The notes beneath the pieces are model-generated. The model was not told where the DNA came from and did not search any database. It saw nothing but the letters and a program-made list of their open reading frames with translations. A stretch of 39,392 bases of DNA from Streptomyces dysideae (GTDB lineage Bacteria > Actinomycetota > Actinomycetes > Streptomycetales > Streptomycetaceae): NCBI RefSeq assembly GCF_001514305.1, contig NZ_KQ949094.1:156715-196106 (forward strand), read 5' to 3'. The position numbers were made by a program, and so were the translations under genes. Positions 24,555 through 31,686 of this stretch are shown in pieces; position 1 is the first letter of the stretch, and each line of letters starts with the position of its first letter.

Positions 24555-24830
24555 TCAGAAGCTCCAGGACACCGTGTCGTCCATCTGCATCACGGCGACC
24601 AGGACCAGCAGGTCGGCGACGCCGAGCCCGAGGCCGAGGTACGCGCGGCCGCGGCGGGCGGTGCCGCGCCACAGGGCCACGCTCGCCAGGGCGAGGGCGA
24701 TCGGGCCGAGGAAGACGTTCAGGACGAGGAGGCCCAGCAGGCCCAGGATGAAGGACGCCACCGCCATGCCGTCGGCGTCACGGGTGCGGGTGGCGGGGCG
24801 GCGGACGGTGGCCGGTGCGGTGAGTTGCAT
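24555..24830 (-). CDS. DUF4190 small membrane protein
   Basis: A 91-residue protein with a short polar N-terminus and two hydrophobic segments: ASFILGLLGLLVLNVFLGPI, then a longer stretch around GLGLGVADLLVLVAVMQM. The A-x-xSF-x-LGLLGL pattern is typical of DUF4190 proteins. Function unknown. It has an AGGAG site about ten bases before the ATG. It follows another tiny membrane-protein gene on the same strand, and the two probably form an operon starting opposite the TetR gene. Confidence 0.85.
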   Translation of the reverse strand: MQLTAPATVRRPATRTRDADGMAVASFILGLLGLLVLNVFLGPIALALASVALWRGTARRGRAYLGLGLGVADLLVLVAVMQMDDTVSWSF

Positions 24831-24863
24831 GGGAAGTCGGCTCCTGACGGACGGGTGGGGGTG

Positions 24864-25028
24864 TCAGTTGGCGGACGTGCGGCGGCGGGCATGGCGCTCG
24901 CGGAGGGCGAAGATGCCCAGCCAGGCGGCGATCACGGCGGCGCCGACGAGGGTGACGCCGATCGGTGCGTGGGCCACGGTGCCCATGACGACGCCCAGCA
25001 GCAGGAGTGCGGCGACGAGGAACAGCAT
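24864..25028 (-). CDS. Small two-helix membrane protein, unknown function
   Basis: A 54-residue reading frame: MLFLVAALLLLGVVMGTV, a short polar link, PIGVTLVGAAVIAAWLGIF, then a basic tail ending ARRRTSAN. It has two clear membrane helices with the positive charges at the C-terminus. A GGAGGGGGA ribosome site lies about eight bases before the ATG, and codon use is typical for the genome. The stop is about 33 bp upstream of the DUF4190 start. Its start faces the TetR gene across the operator array, so it is a likely target of that regulator. No family recognised. Confidence 0.8.
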   Translation of the reverse strand: MLFLVAALLLLGVVMGTVAHAPIGVTLVGAAVIAAWLGIFALRERHARRRTSAN

Positions 25029-25052
25029 GAGTGGGATCCCCCTCCGAGATAC

Positions 25053-25146
25053 CTGTTCGGTGAACAGTTGTAGTTACAGTTGTTCACTGACCATGGAGTC
25101 TAGCGCGCACAACGGCTTTCCAATTCCGGAGAACAGTTGTTAACTG
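25053..25146. promoter_or_regulatory. Operator array between the small membrane genes and the TetR gene
   Basis: The divergent region holds repeated TGTTC/GAACA and CAGTTGTT elements. CTGTTCGGTGAACAG (25053-25067) is a perfect inverted repeat with 6-bp arms. ACAGTTGTTCACTG (25076-25089) and ACAGTTGTTAACTG (25133-25146) agree at 13 of 14 positions. GAACAGTTGT occurs exactly twice (25062-25071 and 25131-25140). The last copy ends seven bases before the TetR ATG, where binding would block its transcription. Likely bound by the adjacent TetR protein. Confidence 0.75.
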
Positions 25147-25152
25147 CATGGC

Positions 25153-25779
25153 ATGAGTCACACCCTCGGCATCCGGCAGGCCCAGAAGCAGAAGACCCGG
25201 CAGGCGCTCCTGGACGCGGCGTTGGGACTGCTGGAGGAGCAGAGCCTGAGCAGCCTGGGCCTGCGCGAGGTCACCCGTGCCGTCGGTGTCGCCCCCACGG
25301 CCTTCTACCGGCACTTCCGCTCCACCGCGGACCTCGGAGTCACCCTGGTCGAGGAGGCGCTGGGCAGCCTGCACCCGATGATCCGCACGACGGTGCACCC
25401 GTCGGACACCAGCGACGAACGCATAGCGCGCGCCGTCGAGTTGATCGCCCGCCATGTGGCCGCGAACCCGGCCCACATCCGCTTCATCGCCCGTGAGCGG
25501 CACGGCGGGGTCCAGCCGGTGCGGGCGGCGATCCAGGACCAACTGGCCCGTTTCGCCGAAGATGTGAAGGCCGAGCTCGCCATGGACCCCGTGTCGGCGG
25601 GCTGGCACGACGACGATCTGCTGATGCTGGCCCATCTCTACGTCGACCAGATGCTGATGACGGCCTCGCTGTTCCTGGACGCGCTGGAGGCGACGGAGGA
25701 GGAGCGCGAGCGCATCGCCCAGATCGCCACCAACCGGATGCGGCTGATCAGCATCGGGCGCCGGCACTGGCTCGACTGA
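25153..25779 (+). CDS. TetR-family regulator, FabR/DesT-like
   Basis: A 208-residue repressor. The N-terminal helix-turn-helix is LREVTRAVGVAPTAFYRHFR (about residues 36-57), and the C-terminal ligand domain contains IRFIARERHGGVQPVRAAIQ. The order QKTRQALLDAA, SLGLREV, PTAFYRHF and FxxRERxG matches FabR/DesT regulators of unsaturated fatty-acid genes. No desaturase or fatty-acid gene is adjacent; instead it faces two small membrane-protein genes, so its target may differ. The ATG at 25153 has no ribosome site and lies directly after an operator copy. The gene ends at a strong hairpin. Confidence 0.9.
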   Translation: MSHTLGIRQAQKQKTRQALLDAALGLLEEQSLSSLGLREVTRAVGVAPTAFYRHFRSTADLGVTLVEEALGSLHPMIRTTVHPSDTSDERIARAVELIARHVAANPAHIRFIARERHGGVQPVRAAIQDQLARFAEDVKAELAMDPVSAGWHDDDLLMLAHLYVDQMLMTASLFLDALEATEEERERIAQIATNRMRLISIGRRHWLD

Positions 25780-25808
25780 GCCCCCGTAACAGTCGTAGTG
25801 GTCACAGT

Positions 25809-25861
25809 CGTACGGCAGGGGCGGCGCGCCCATCCATCGGGCGCGCCGCCCCTGCCGTACG
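25809..25861. terminator. Bidirectional terminator with 23-bp perfect stem
   Basis: Arms at 25809-25831 and 25839-25861 are exact reverse complements over 23 bp, around the loop ATCCATC. It lies 30 bp after the TetR stop and 11 bp after the stop of the convergent lipoprotein gene, so it serves both. No T-run follows on either strand, as usual for very stable GC hairpins in Streptomyces. Confidence 0.93.
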
Positions 25862-25871
25862 AAATCCGGCG

Positions 25872-26156
25872 TCAGCCCTGCTGGGCCTGCTGCCCACCGC
25901 CGGGGCCGCCGCAGCCACCGCCGGGGCCACCCTGGCCTCCGCCCGGCCCACCGGACGGCATGCCCGACGGAGCGCCCGACGGTGCCCCGCTCGGCATGCC
26001 CGAGGGCGCGCCGGACGGGGGCTGGCAGGACGACTGCTGCTGGCCGGAGTTGCCGCTGTCCGAGGACGACGACGAGTCGCCGGAGCCGCAGGCCACCAGG
26101 GCCAGGGGCGAGAGCGCCAGCAGGGCCACCGCGGGGACGAGACGCACACGTTTCAT
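25872..26156 (-). CDS. Putative lipoprotein with Pro/Ser/Gly-rich repeat tail
   Basis: A 94-residue secreted lipoprotein. MKRVRLVPAVALLALSPLAL is followed by a lipobox ending VACG with the lipidated cysteine at position 23. The mature part is low-complexity: a Ser-rich linker, PSGAPSG/PSGMPSG units, then GGPGGGQ-type glycine repeats, with two additional cysteines. It appears to lack a folded domain. The ATG at 26156 fits the signal peptide and has a GGAG site; an in-frame extension to 26204 would spoil the signal. Function unknown. Confidence 0.85.
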   Translation of the reverse strand: MKRVRLVPAVALLALSPLALVACGSGDSSSSSDSGNSGQQQSSCQPPSGAPSGMPSGAPSGAPSGMPSGGPGGGQGGPGGGCGGPGGGQQAQQG

Positions 26157-26296
26157 GAGAGACAGCTCCAAGAACGATGAGGGAGTCCTGATGCAGGCAC
26201 TCAACCAACGTCACTTAGGGCTTCCTCGGGGGCGTACTGTCCACGGCCTGTGCGTCAGGCAAAGCGCCGCTAAAGGAGCGCCATTGACCTGCGCCG

Positions 26297-27157
26297 TCAG
26301 CCCAGCCGCACCCGCGCCAGCTGTCGTGACTGTGCCACCAGCCGGTCCGCGCCGTCCCAGACCTCGGCGTCCTCCTCCAGGAAGCCGCCGGCGAGGTTGC
26401 GTGTGGTGATCGACACCCGTAGCGGACCCGGGGCGGGTCGGCACCGTACGTGCACGGTGAGTTCGACGGTCGGGACCCAGCCGGACAGGCCGATCTCGAA
26501 GGCGGTCGGGGGCAGCGCGTCCACGGCGAGCAGGAGTGAGAAGGGGTCGGCGTCGCGGCCGTCGGCGAGACCGAACCACGCTCGCATCTCCCCGTTGCCG
26601 GACGGCGCGCCGAGCGCCCAGCCCAGGGTGGACGGGTCGAGCTTGAGCATCAGCCGGTCGGTGATGGCCGAGCTGCCGGGCACCGGCGCCGGGCTGTCGG
26701 CGGGGCCGAAGCACTGCTCGAGCGGCGGGATCGCGGGCGGTTCGGCCGTCGTGCGGATGTCGTCGGGGAGGGAGTCCAGGTCGCCGTACGAGGCGAGGAC
26801 GCGGATCCGCTCGACCTCGCGGCCCTGCTCGTCGTACTGGAAGAGCGAGGCCTGGCCGGTCGACAGCGTGCGGCCGGTGCGGACGATGTCCGTGCGGACG
26901 ACCGCCGGCCCCGGTGCGGACGCGGTGAGGTAGTGCGCCGAGATCGTGAACGGGTCGGCGTGCGGCAGGGCGTGGGCGAGGGCGCGGCCGAGGACCGCGA
27001 GCAGGTAGCCGCCGTTGACGGCGCTGATGATCGTCCAGCCGGCGGAGAGGTCGATGTCGTAGACGCCGGGTTCGCGCAGGGTGAGCGCGGTGTCGCGGTC
27101 GAACTCGCTGTCGCCGATCGTGGCCCGGGTGGCCGCGGCGGAGGCTGCTTCTGGCAT
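26297..27157 (-). CDS. Acyl-CoA thioesterase-like protein (double hot-dog fold)
   Basis: A 286-residue protein of the TesB-like/4HBT_3 thioesterase group, expected to hydrolyse acyl-CoA thioesters in the cytoplasm. Family features are the start YDIDLSAGWTIISAVNGGYLLAV (first hot-dog helix), DPFTISAHYLTASAPG and, in the second half, LSGWVPTVELTVHVRCRPAPG and ITTRNLAGGFLEEDAEVWD. The start is taken at the ATG at 27157; a TTG at 27172 is also in frame, and neither has a clear ribosome site. The specific substrate is unknown. A 140-bp gap to the lipoprotein gene shows nothing definite. Confidence 0.88.
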   Translation of the reverse strand: MPEAASAAATRATIGDSEFDRDTALTLREPGVYDIDLSAGWTIISAVNGGYLLAVLGRALAHALPHADPFTISAHYLTASAPGPAVVRTDIVRTGRTLSTGQASLFQYDEQGREVERIRVLASYGDLDSLPDDIRTTAEPPAIPPLEQCFGPADSPAPVPGSSAITDRLMLKLDPSTLGWALGAPSGNGEMRAWFGLADGRDADPFSLLLAVDALPPTAFEIGLSGWVPTVELTVHVRCRPAPGPLRVSITTRNLAGGFLEEDAEVWDGADRLVAQSRQLARVRLG

Positions 27158-27276
27158 GGCTGAACGGTACAACAGGAAATTACTAAGCGGTAGCTTTCAG
27201 CGTTACGGCGACGTGAAGCCGGTAAGTGCGCGCTCGCGCCCGAAACCCGGAGCCCGCGCTGCCCCTCTTTGGGGAC

Positions 27277-27663
27277 ATGAGTCTCACCGGGACCCCGTTT
27301 CTCTACACGCTTGTCGCGCTGTCCGTCGTGGCCGTCGTGCTGCCGCTCGTCCTGTGGTCGCGGATCCGCGGCCCCCGGGTGCTGCGGGGCGCGACCCGGG
27401 TGCTGATGCCGCTGTTCGCCCAGGGGACGGCGGTCACCCTGGTCTTCACTGTGTACGTGCCGCGCAACGCGGGCGGCCACACGATGGCGCTGTGGCGGCC
27501 CCAGGTGGTACCGGCGTTCCGCTGGCTGACCGAGGTGATGGGCCCCCACCAGACCCGCACGACATCCCGCCCTACTCCTCCCGCACCGTCGACCGACGAT
27601 TCCACGCACGCGGCGCTCGCCAGTGGTACCGCATCGCGAGCAGCCGCAGTGCGAAGGCCGTGA
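27277..27663 (+). pseudogene. Esterase-family (alpha/beta) gene with large internal deletion
   Basis: The first 55 or so residues (MSLTGTPFLYTLVALSVVAV, WSRIRGP, LFAQGTAVTLVF) match the N-terminal membrane anchor of Streptomyces esterase-D-like hydrolases. The next residues (YVPRNAGGHTMALWRPQVV, then PAFRWLTEVMG) match the C-terminal end of the same family, including the catalytic histidine. The intervening 250-300 residues with the serine nucleophile and acid are gone, in frame. The 128-residue product would be catalytically dead. Its last 92 bp overlap the convergent UPF0126 gene, as if the true stop has also been lost. The family comparison is from memory. Confidence 0.75.
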
Positions 27664-28249
27664 CCGCCGCCAGGGCGCTGGTGAGCGGGGTCAGGGCGTC
27701 GTAGCGGATGCACAGGACGACCATCGTGGCGCCGACGATCGCCGGGACCGCGTACAGGTCGCGGTCCCAGCGCAGCAGGGACGGCACCTCGTTGGCGAGG
27801 ACGTCGCGGAGTACGCCGCCGCCCACGGCCGTGGCGAGGCCGAGGCAGGCGGAGGCGGTGAGGCCGAGGCCGTACTCGTACGCCTTCGTCGTCCCGGCGA
27901 CGCAGAACAGGCCGAGGCCCGCCGCGTCGAAGACGTTCACGCCGGTCTGGATGCGCTCCACCTGCGGGTGGAGGAAGAAGACCAGGAGCGCGGCGAGCAG
28001 CGGGGTGAGGAAGTACCCCAGATCCGTGAAGGCGGCCGGCGGTACGGCGCCGATGACCAGGTCACGGAAGAGCCCGCCGCCCAGCGCGGTGACCTCGGCG
28101 AGGACGGCGATGCCGAAGACGTCGAAGTTCTTGCGGACCGCCAGCAGGGCGCCGGAGATGGCGAAGACGAAGATGCCGACCAGGTCGAGCGTGTGCTGGA
28201 CGGAGGGGCTGAAGAGTTGCTGGAGCACCCTGCCATTCTCACCCAGCAC
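27572..28249 (-). CDS. TRIC/UPF0126 family membrane protein
   Basis: A 225-residue integral membrane protein with two copies of a three-helix unit. The repeated glycine signatures are ALGGGLFRDLVIG in the first half and AVGGGVLRDVLANEVP in the second. Bacterial TRIC homologues form trimeric potassium-conducting channels; the Streptomyces members are mostly untested. The GTG at 28249 has AGGGGG just upstream; another GTG at 28228 would also leave an intact protein. It is separated from oppF by 42 bp and overlaps the esterase remnant tail to tail. Confidence 0.92.
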   Translation of the reverse strand: MLGENGRVLQQLFSPSVQHTLDLVGIFVFAISGALLAVRKNFDVFGIAVLAEVTALGGGLFRDLVIGAVPPAAFTDLGYFLTPLLAALLVFFLHPQVERIQTGVNVFDAAGLGLFCVAGTTKAYEYGLGLTASACLGLATAVGGGVLRDVLANEVPSLLRWDRDLYAVPAIVGATMVVLCIRYDALTPLTSALAAVTAFALRLLAMRYHWRAPRAWNRRSTVREE

Positions 28250-28291
28250 GAACCCCCTACCTTACATTGCAAGGCAGAGGGCCGTTTTCAC

Positions 28292-29509
28292 TTACTTGTC
28301 TTCGGTGTTCTCCGTGGTCTCGGTCTCCTTGGCGGCCTCCGCCTTGGACACCTCCGCCGCCACCGCCGCCGACGTCTCCGCCGACTCCGCCAGCACCTCG
28401 TCGGACACCAGCTCCGCCGCCTCCTTCGCGGCGGTCAGCAGGACCGTGTCCTGCGGGGCCTGGTCCTCGAAGTTCTCCGGGTGGTGGCAGGCCACACTCT
28501 GGCCGGGCCTCAGCTCCAGCAGCGGCGGCTCGGTCGTCCTGCAGATCTCCGTCGCCTTCCAGCACCGGGTGTGGAAGCGGCAGCCGCTCGGCGGCGAGAT
28601 CGGCGAGGGCACGTCACCCCGGAGCAGGATGCGCTCGCTCTTGGCCGCACCGCGGCGCGGGTCCGGGACCGGCACCGCCGACATCAGGGCCTTGGTGTAC
28701 GGGTGCATCGGCGCCGTGTACAGCTGGTCGCGGTCGGCCAGCTCGACGATCTTGCCGAGGTACATCACCGCGACCCGGTCCGAGACATGGCGTACGACGG
28801 ACAGGTCGTGCGCGATGATCACGTACGTCAGGCCGAGCTCTTCCTGGAGGTCGTCCATCAGGTTGACGACCTGGGCCTGGATCGACACGTCGAGCGCGGA
28901 GACCGGCTCGTCGGCCACGACCATCCGGGGCTTGAGGGCCAGGGCGCGGGCGATGCCGATGCGCTGGCGCTGGCCGCCGGAGAACTCGTGCGGGTAGCGG
29001 TTGTAGTGCTCGGGGCTCAGGCCCACCAGATCCAGGAGGCGCTGGACCTCCTTCTTGACGCCGCCCTCGGGCTCGACGCCCTGCAGCCGGAACGGCGCGG
29101 AGACGATGGTGCCGATGGTGTGCCGGGGGTTCAGCGAGCCGTACGGGTCCTGGAAGATCATCTGCACGTCCCGGCGGAGCGGGCGCATGCCGCCCGTGCT
29201 GAGGTGCGTGATGTCCGTGCCGTCGAACTCGATCCTGCCGCCGGTGGGTTCCAGCAGCCGGGTGATGAGCCGGCCCATGGTCGACTTGCCGCAGCCGGAC
29301 TCGCCGACGACGCCGAGGGTCTCGCCCCGGCGCACCTCGAAGTCGATCCCGTCCACGGCCTTGACCGCCCCGGCCTGCCGCTGCAACAGGCCCTTCTTGA
29401 TGGGGAAGTGCTTGACCAGGCCCTCGACCCTGAGCAGCGGTTTCTCGTCCTCGGACGCCTTCTCCGTGGTCACGGCCGATGTCCCGGCCCGGGTCTCAGT
29501 CTCGCTCAC
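28292..29509 (-). CDS. oppF: Oligopeptide ABC transporter ATPase, OppF-like
   Basis: One of two ATPases driving peptide import. Walker A GESGCGKST (69-77), Q-loop MIFQDPYGSLNPRHT, signature FSGGQRQRIGIAR, Walker B MVVADEP and H-loop IIAHDLS are all present. The C-terminal oligopeptide/dipeptide motif includes four cysteines (CRFHTRC, EIC, ACHHP), the pattern proposed to bind an iron-sulfur cluster in Opp ATPases. A tail of about 50 Ala/Glu/Thr-rich residues is unusual and probably disordered. The GTG start overlaps the oppD stop (GTGA). Last gene of the operon. Confidence 0.95.
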   Translation of the reverse strand: MSETETRAGTSAVTTEKASEDEKPLLRVEGLVKHFPIKKGLLQRQAGAVKAVDGIDFEVRRGETLGVVGESGCGKSTMGRLITRLLEPTGGRIEFDGTDITHLSTGGMRPLRRDVQMIFQDPYGSLNPRHTIGTIVSAPFRLQGVEPEGGVKKEVQRLLDLVGLSPEHYNRYPHEFSGGQRQRIGIARALALKPRMVVADEPVSALDVSIQAQVVNLMDDLQEELGLTYVIIAHDLSVVRHVSDRVAVMYLGKIVELADRDQLYTAPMHPYTKALMSAVPVPDPRRGAAKSERILLRGDVPSPISPPSGCRFHTRCWKATEICRTTEPPLLELRPGQSVACHHPENFEDQAPQDTVLLTAAKEAAELVSDEVLAESAETSAAVAAEVSKAEAAKETETTENTEDK

Positions 29510-30600
29510 AGCTTCGGCGCAATCTCTTCGTTCCAGATCCGCGTACGGTCCTCCGACGACAGATGGCACGCGGTGAAGTGCCTGCTGCCGACCTCGCGCA
29601 GCTCGGGGCGCTCGGTGCGGGTGATCCCGCCCTTGGGGACGTCCGCGTACGGGCAGCGCGGGTTGAAGGCGCACCCCGAGGGGACATTGATGAGGCTGGG
29701 CGGCTGGCCCTTGACCGGGATGAGCCGGTCGGTCTGCTCCCGGTCGATGCGCGGCATCGAGCCCAGCAGGCCCCAGGTGTAGGGGTGCTGCGGCTCGTAG
29801 AAGATGTCGTCGACCGGTCCCCGCTCCACGCACCGGCCGCCGTACATCACGAGGATGTCGTCCGCGATCTCGGCGACCACACCGAGGTCGTGCGTGATGA
29901 TGACGACCGCGGAGCCGAACTCCTTCTGCAGGTCCCGGATGAGGTCGAGGATCTGCGCCTGCACGGTCACGTCGAGCGCGGTGGTCGGCTCGTCCGCGAT
30001 GAGCAGTTCGGGGTTGTTGACCAGCGCCATGGCGATCATGGCGCGCTGGCGCATACCGCCGGAGAACTCGTGCGGGTAGCTGTCGACGCGCTTGTTCGGC
30101 TCGGGTATGCCGACCCGGTCGAGGAGTTCGACGGCGCGGCGGCGGGCGGTCTTCTTGTCGACCTTGTGGTGGACCCGGTAGGCCTCCACGATCTGGTTGC
30201 CGATCGTGTAGTACGGGTGCATCGCGGACAGCGGGTCCTGGAAGATCATCGCCATCTCACGGCCCCGCAGCCGGCGCACCTCGTCGGGGCTCGCCGAGAC
30301 GAGCTCCTTGCCGTCGAGCCAGATCTCGCCGGACATCTGCACGTTCTTGCCGCGGTTGCCCAGGCGGTGCAGGCCCATGATGGCGAGCGAGGTCACGGAC
30401 TTGCCGGAGCCGGACTCGCCCACGATGCCGAGGGTCTTGCCCTTCTCCAGCTGGAAGGAGAGACCGTCGACGGACTTCACCAGGCCGTCGTCGGTCGGGA
30501 AGTGCACCTTCAGGTCGCGTACGTCGAGGAACGCGCTGGGCGTCCCGCCGGTACGGGTGGGCTCGCCCAGGGCGGCCCCGGTCTTGGACAGGTCGGTCAC
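29506..30600 (-). CDS. oppD: Oligopeptide ABC transporter ATPase, OppD-like
   Basis: The partner ATPase of OppF, 364 residues. Walker A GESGSGKS (61-68), Q-loop MIFQDPLSAMHPYYT, signature FSGGMRQRAMIAMAL, Walker B LLIADEPTTALD and H-loop IITHDLGVV. The C-terminal segment has cysteines in SGCAFNPRCPY and FTACHL. Both the start (GTG overlapping the oppB stop as GTGA) and the end (overlapping oppF) are coupled to neighbours, so B, D and F are translated together. Confidence 0.96.
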   Translation of the reverse strand: MTDLSKTGAALGEPTRTGGTPSAFLDVRDLKVHFPTDDGLVKSVDGLSFQLEKGKTLGIVGESGSGKSVTSLAIMGLHRLGNRGKNVQMSGEIWLDGKELVSASPDEVRRLRGREMAMIFQDPLSAMHPYYTIGNQIVEAYRVHHKVDKKTARRRAVELLDRVGIPEPNKRVDSYPHEFSGGMRQRAMIAMALVNNPELLIADEPTTALDVTVQAQILDLIRDLQKEFGSAVVIITHDLGVVAEIADDILVMYGGRCVERGPVDDIFYEPQHPYTWGLLGSMPRIDREQTDRLIPVKGQPPSLINVPSGCAFNPRCPYADVPKGGITRTERPELREVGSRHFTACHLSSEDRTRIWNEEIAPKL

Positions 30601-31604
30601 GAGAGCCTCACCCGCGGGTCGACGGTGGCGTACAGGACGTCCACCACCAGGTTGCAGAACACGACGAAGAAGGCGGCCAGCAGGGTGACCCCGAGGATCG
30701 GCGGCAGATCGTTGTCGGTGATGGCCTGGACGGCGTACTGGCCGATGCCCGGCAGCGAGAACACCGACTCGGTGATCACCGCGCCGCCGAGCAGCAGGCC
30801 GATGTCCATGCCGAAGACCGTGACGATCGGGGTGAGCGCCGCCCGCAGCCCGTGCTTGAGGACGACCTTGCGCTCGCCCAGGCCCTTGGCCCGCGCGGTG
30901 CGGATGAAGTCCTCACTCATGGTTTCGAGCATGCCGGAACGGGTGAGCCGCGCGTATATGGCGGAGTACAGCAGGGCCAGCGAACACCACGGCAGGATCA
31001 GGGTGTTGGCCCACTGGGACGGATTCTCCGTGAACGGCACATAGGTCCGCCCGAAGATGTCCAGCTGGTAGCTGAAGACGAGCAGCGCCAGCTGGCCGGT
31101 GAAGAACATGGGGAGCGACACGCCGGCGAGGGCCACGCCCATCGCGCTGCGGTCGAAGAACGAGCCGGGCCTGAGCGCGGAGATCACACCCGTGGCGACG
31201 CCGGCCACCAGCCACAGCACGGCGGCGCCCGCGGCCAGGGAGGCGGTCACCGGCAGCCGGTCCACGAGCTGCGGCCAGACCTCGATGTGCTGCTTGAAGG
31301 AGTAGCCGAAGCAGGGCACGTCACACTTGGCCGTCGTGGGGCCGAGGTTGTAGGTGGCGCCGGAGACGATCCCCTTGATGAACTCCCAGTACTGCTCGTA
31401 GACCGGCTTGTCGAGCCCGAGGTTGGCCTTGACCGCCGCGATGTCCTCGGGCGAGGGGTTCTTTCCGATGTACTGGGCGGCCAGTTGGTCGGGGCTCTGC
31501 CCGGCCAGTCTCGGCAGCAGGAAGAAGATGCCGAAGGTGACCGCGGTGACGACCAGCAGCAGGATCACTGCCGCGAACGTCCGGCGGATGATGTACGAGA
31601 TCAC
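30597..31604 (-). CDS. oppB: Oligopeptide ABC transporter permease, OppB-like
   Basis: A 335-residue inner-membrane permease with the OppB/DppB layout: first helix in FAAVILLLVVTAVTFGIFFL, a long extracytoplasmic loop (to about 100), then five helices. The cytoplasmic EAA loop reads ARLTRSGMLETMSEDFIRTARAKG, the coupling site for the ATPase. The last helix ends with LVVDVLYATVDPRVRLS. The GTG at 31604 lacks a strong ribosome site and follows a large hairpin downstream of oppA, which may lower its expression relative to the binding protein. Confidence 0.95.
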   Translation of the reverse strand: MISYIIRRTFAAVILLLVVTAVTFGIFFLLPRLAGQSPDQLAAQYIGKNPSPEDIAAVKANLGLDKPVYEQYWEFIKGIVSGATYNLGPTTAKCDVPCFGYSFKQHIEVWPQLVDRLPVTASLAAGAAVLWLVAGVATGVISALRPGSFFDRSAMGVALAGVSLPMFFTGQLALLVFSYQLDIFGRTYVPFTENPSQWANTLILPWCSLALLYSAIYARLTRSGMLETMSEDFIRTARAKGLGERKVVLKHGLRAALTPIVTVFGMDIGLLLGGAVITESVFSLPGIGQYAVQAITDNDLPPILGVTLLAAFFVVFCNLVVDVLYATVDPRVRLS

Positions 31605-31617
31605 GGGGACCGGCGCC

Positions 31618-31649
31618 GGCGCCCACGGGCCACGAGGCCCGCGGGCGCC
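31618..31649 (-). terminator. Stem-loop between oppA and oppB (attenuator or mRNA 3'-end stabiliser)
   Basis: GGCGCCC (31618-31624) pairs with GGGCGCC (31643-31649), and CGGGCC (31626-31631) with GGCCCG (31636-31641), around the loop ACGA with one mismatch. It sits in the 82-bp gap between binding-protein and permease genes. Hairpins in this place in ABC operons usually protect the binding-protein message and reduce read-through; that role is inferred. Confidence 0.75.
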
Positions 31650-31686
31650 AATGCCTTCACCTGCCTTCCAGGGCTGCTTCTTCGCG

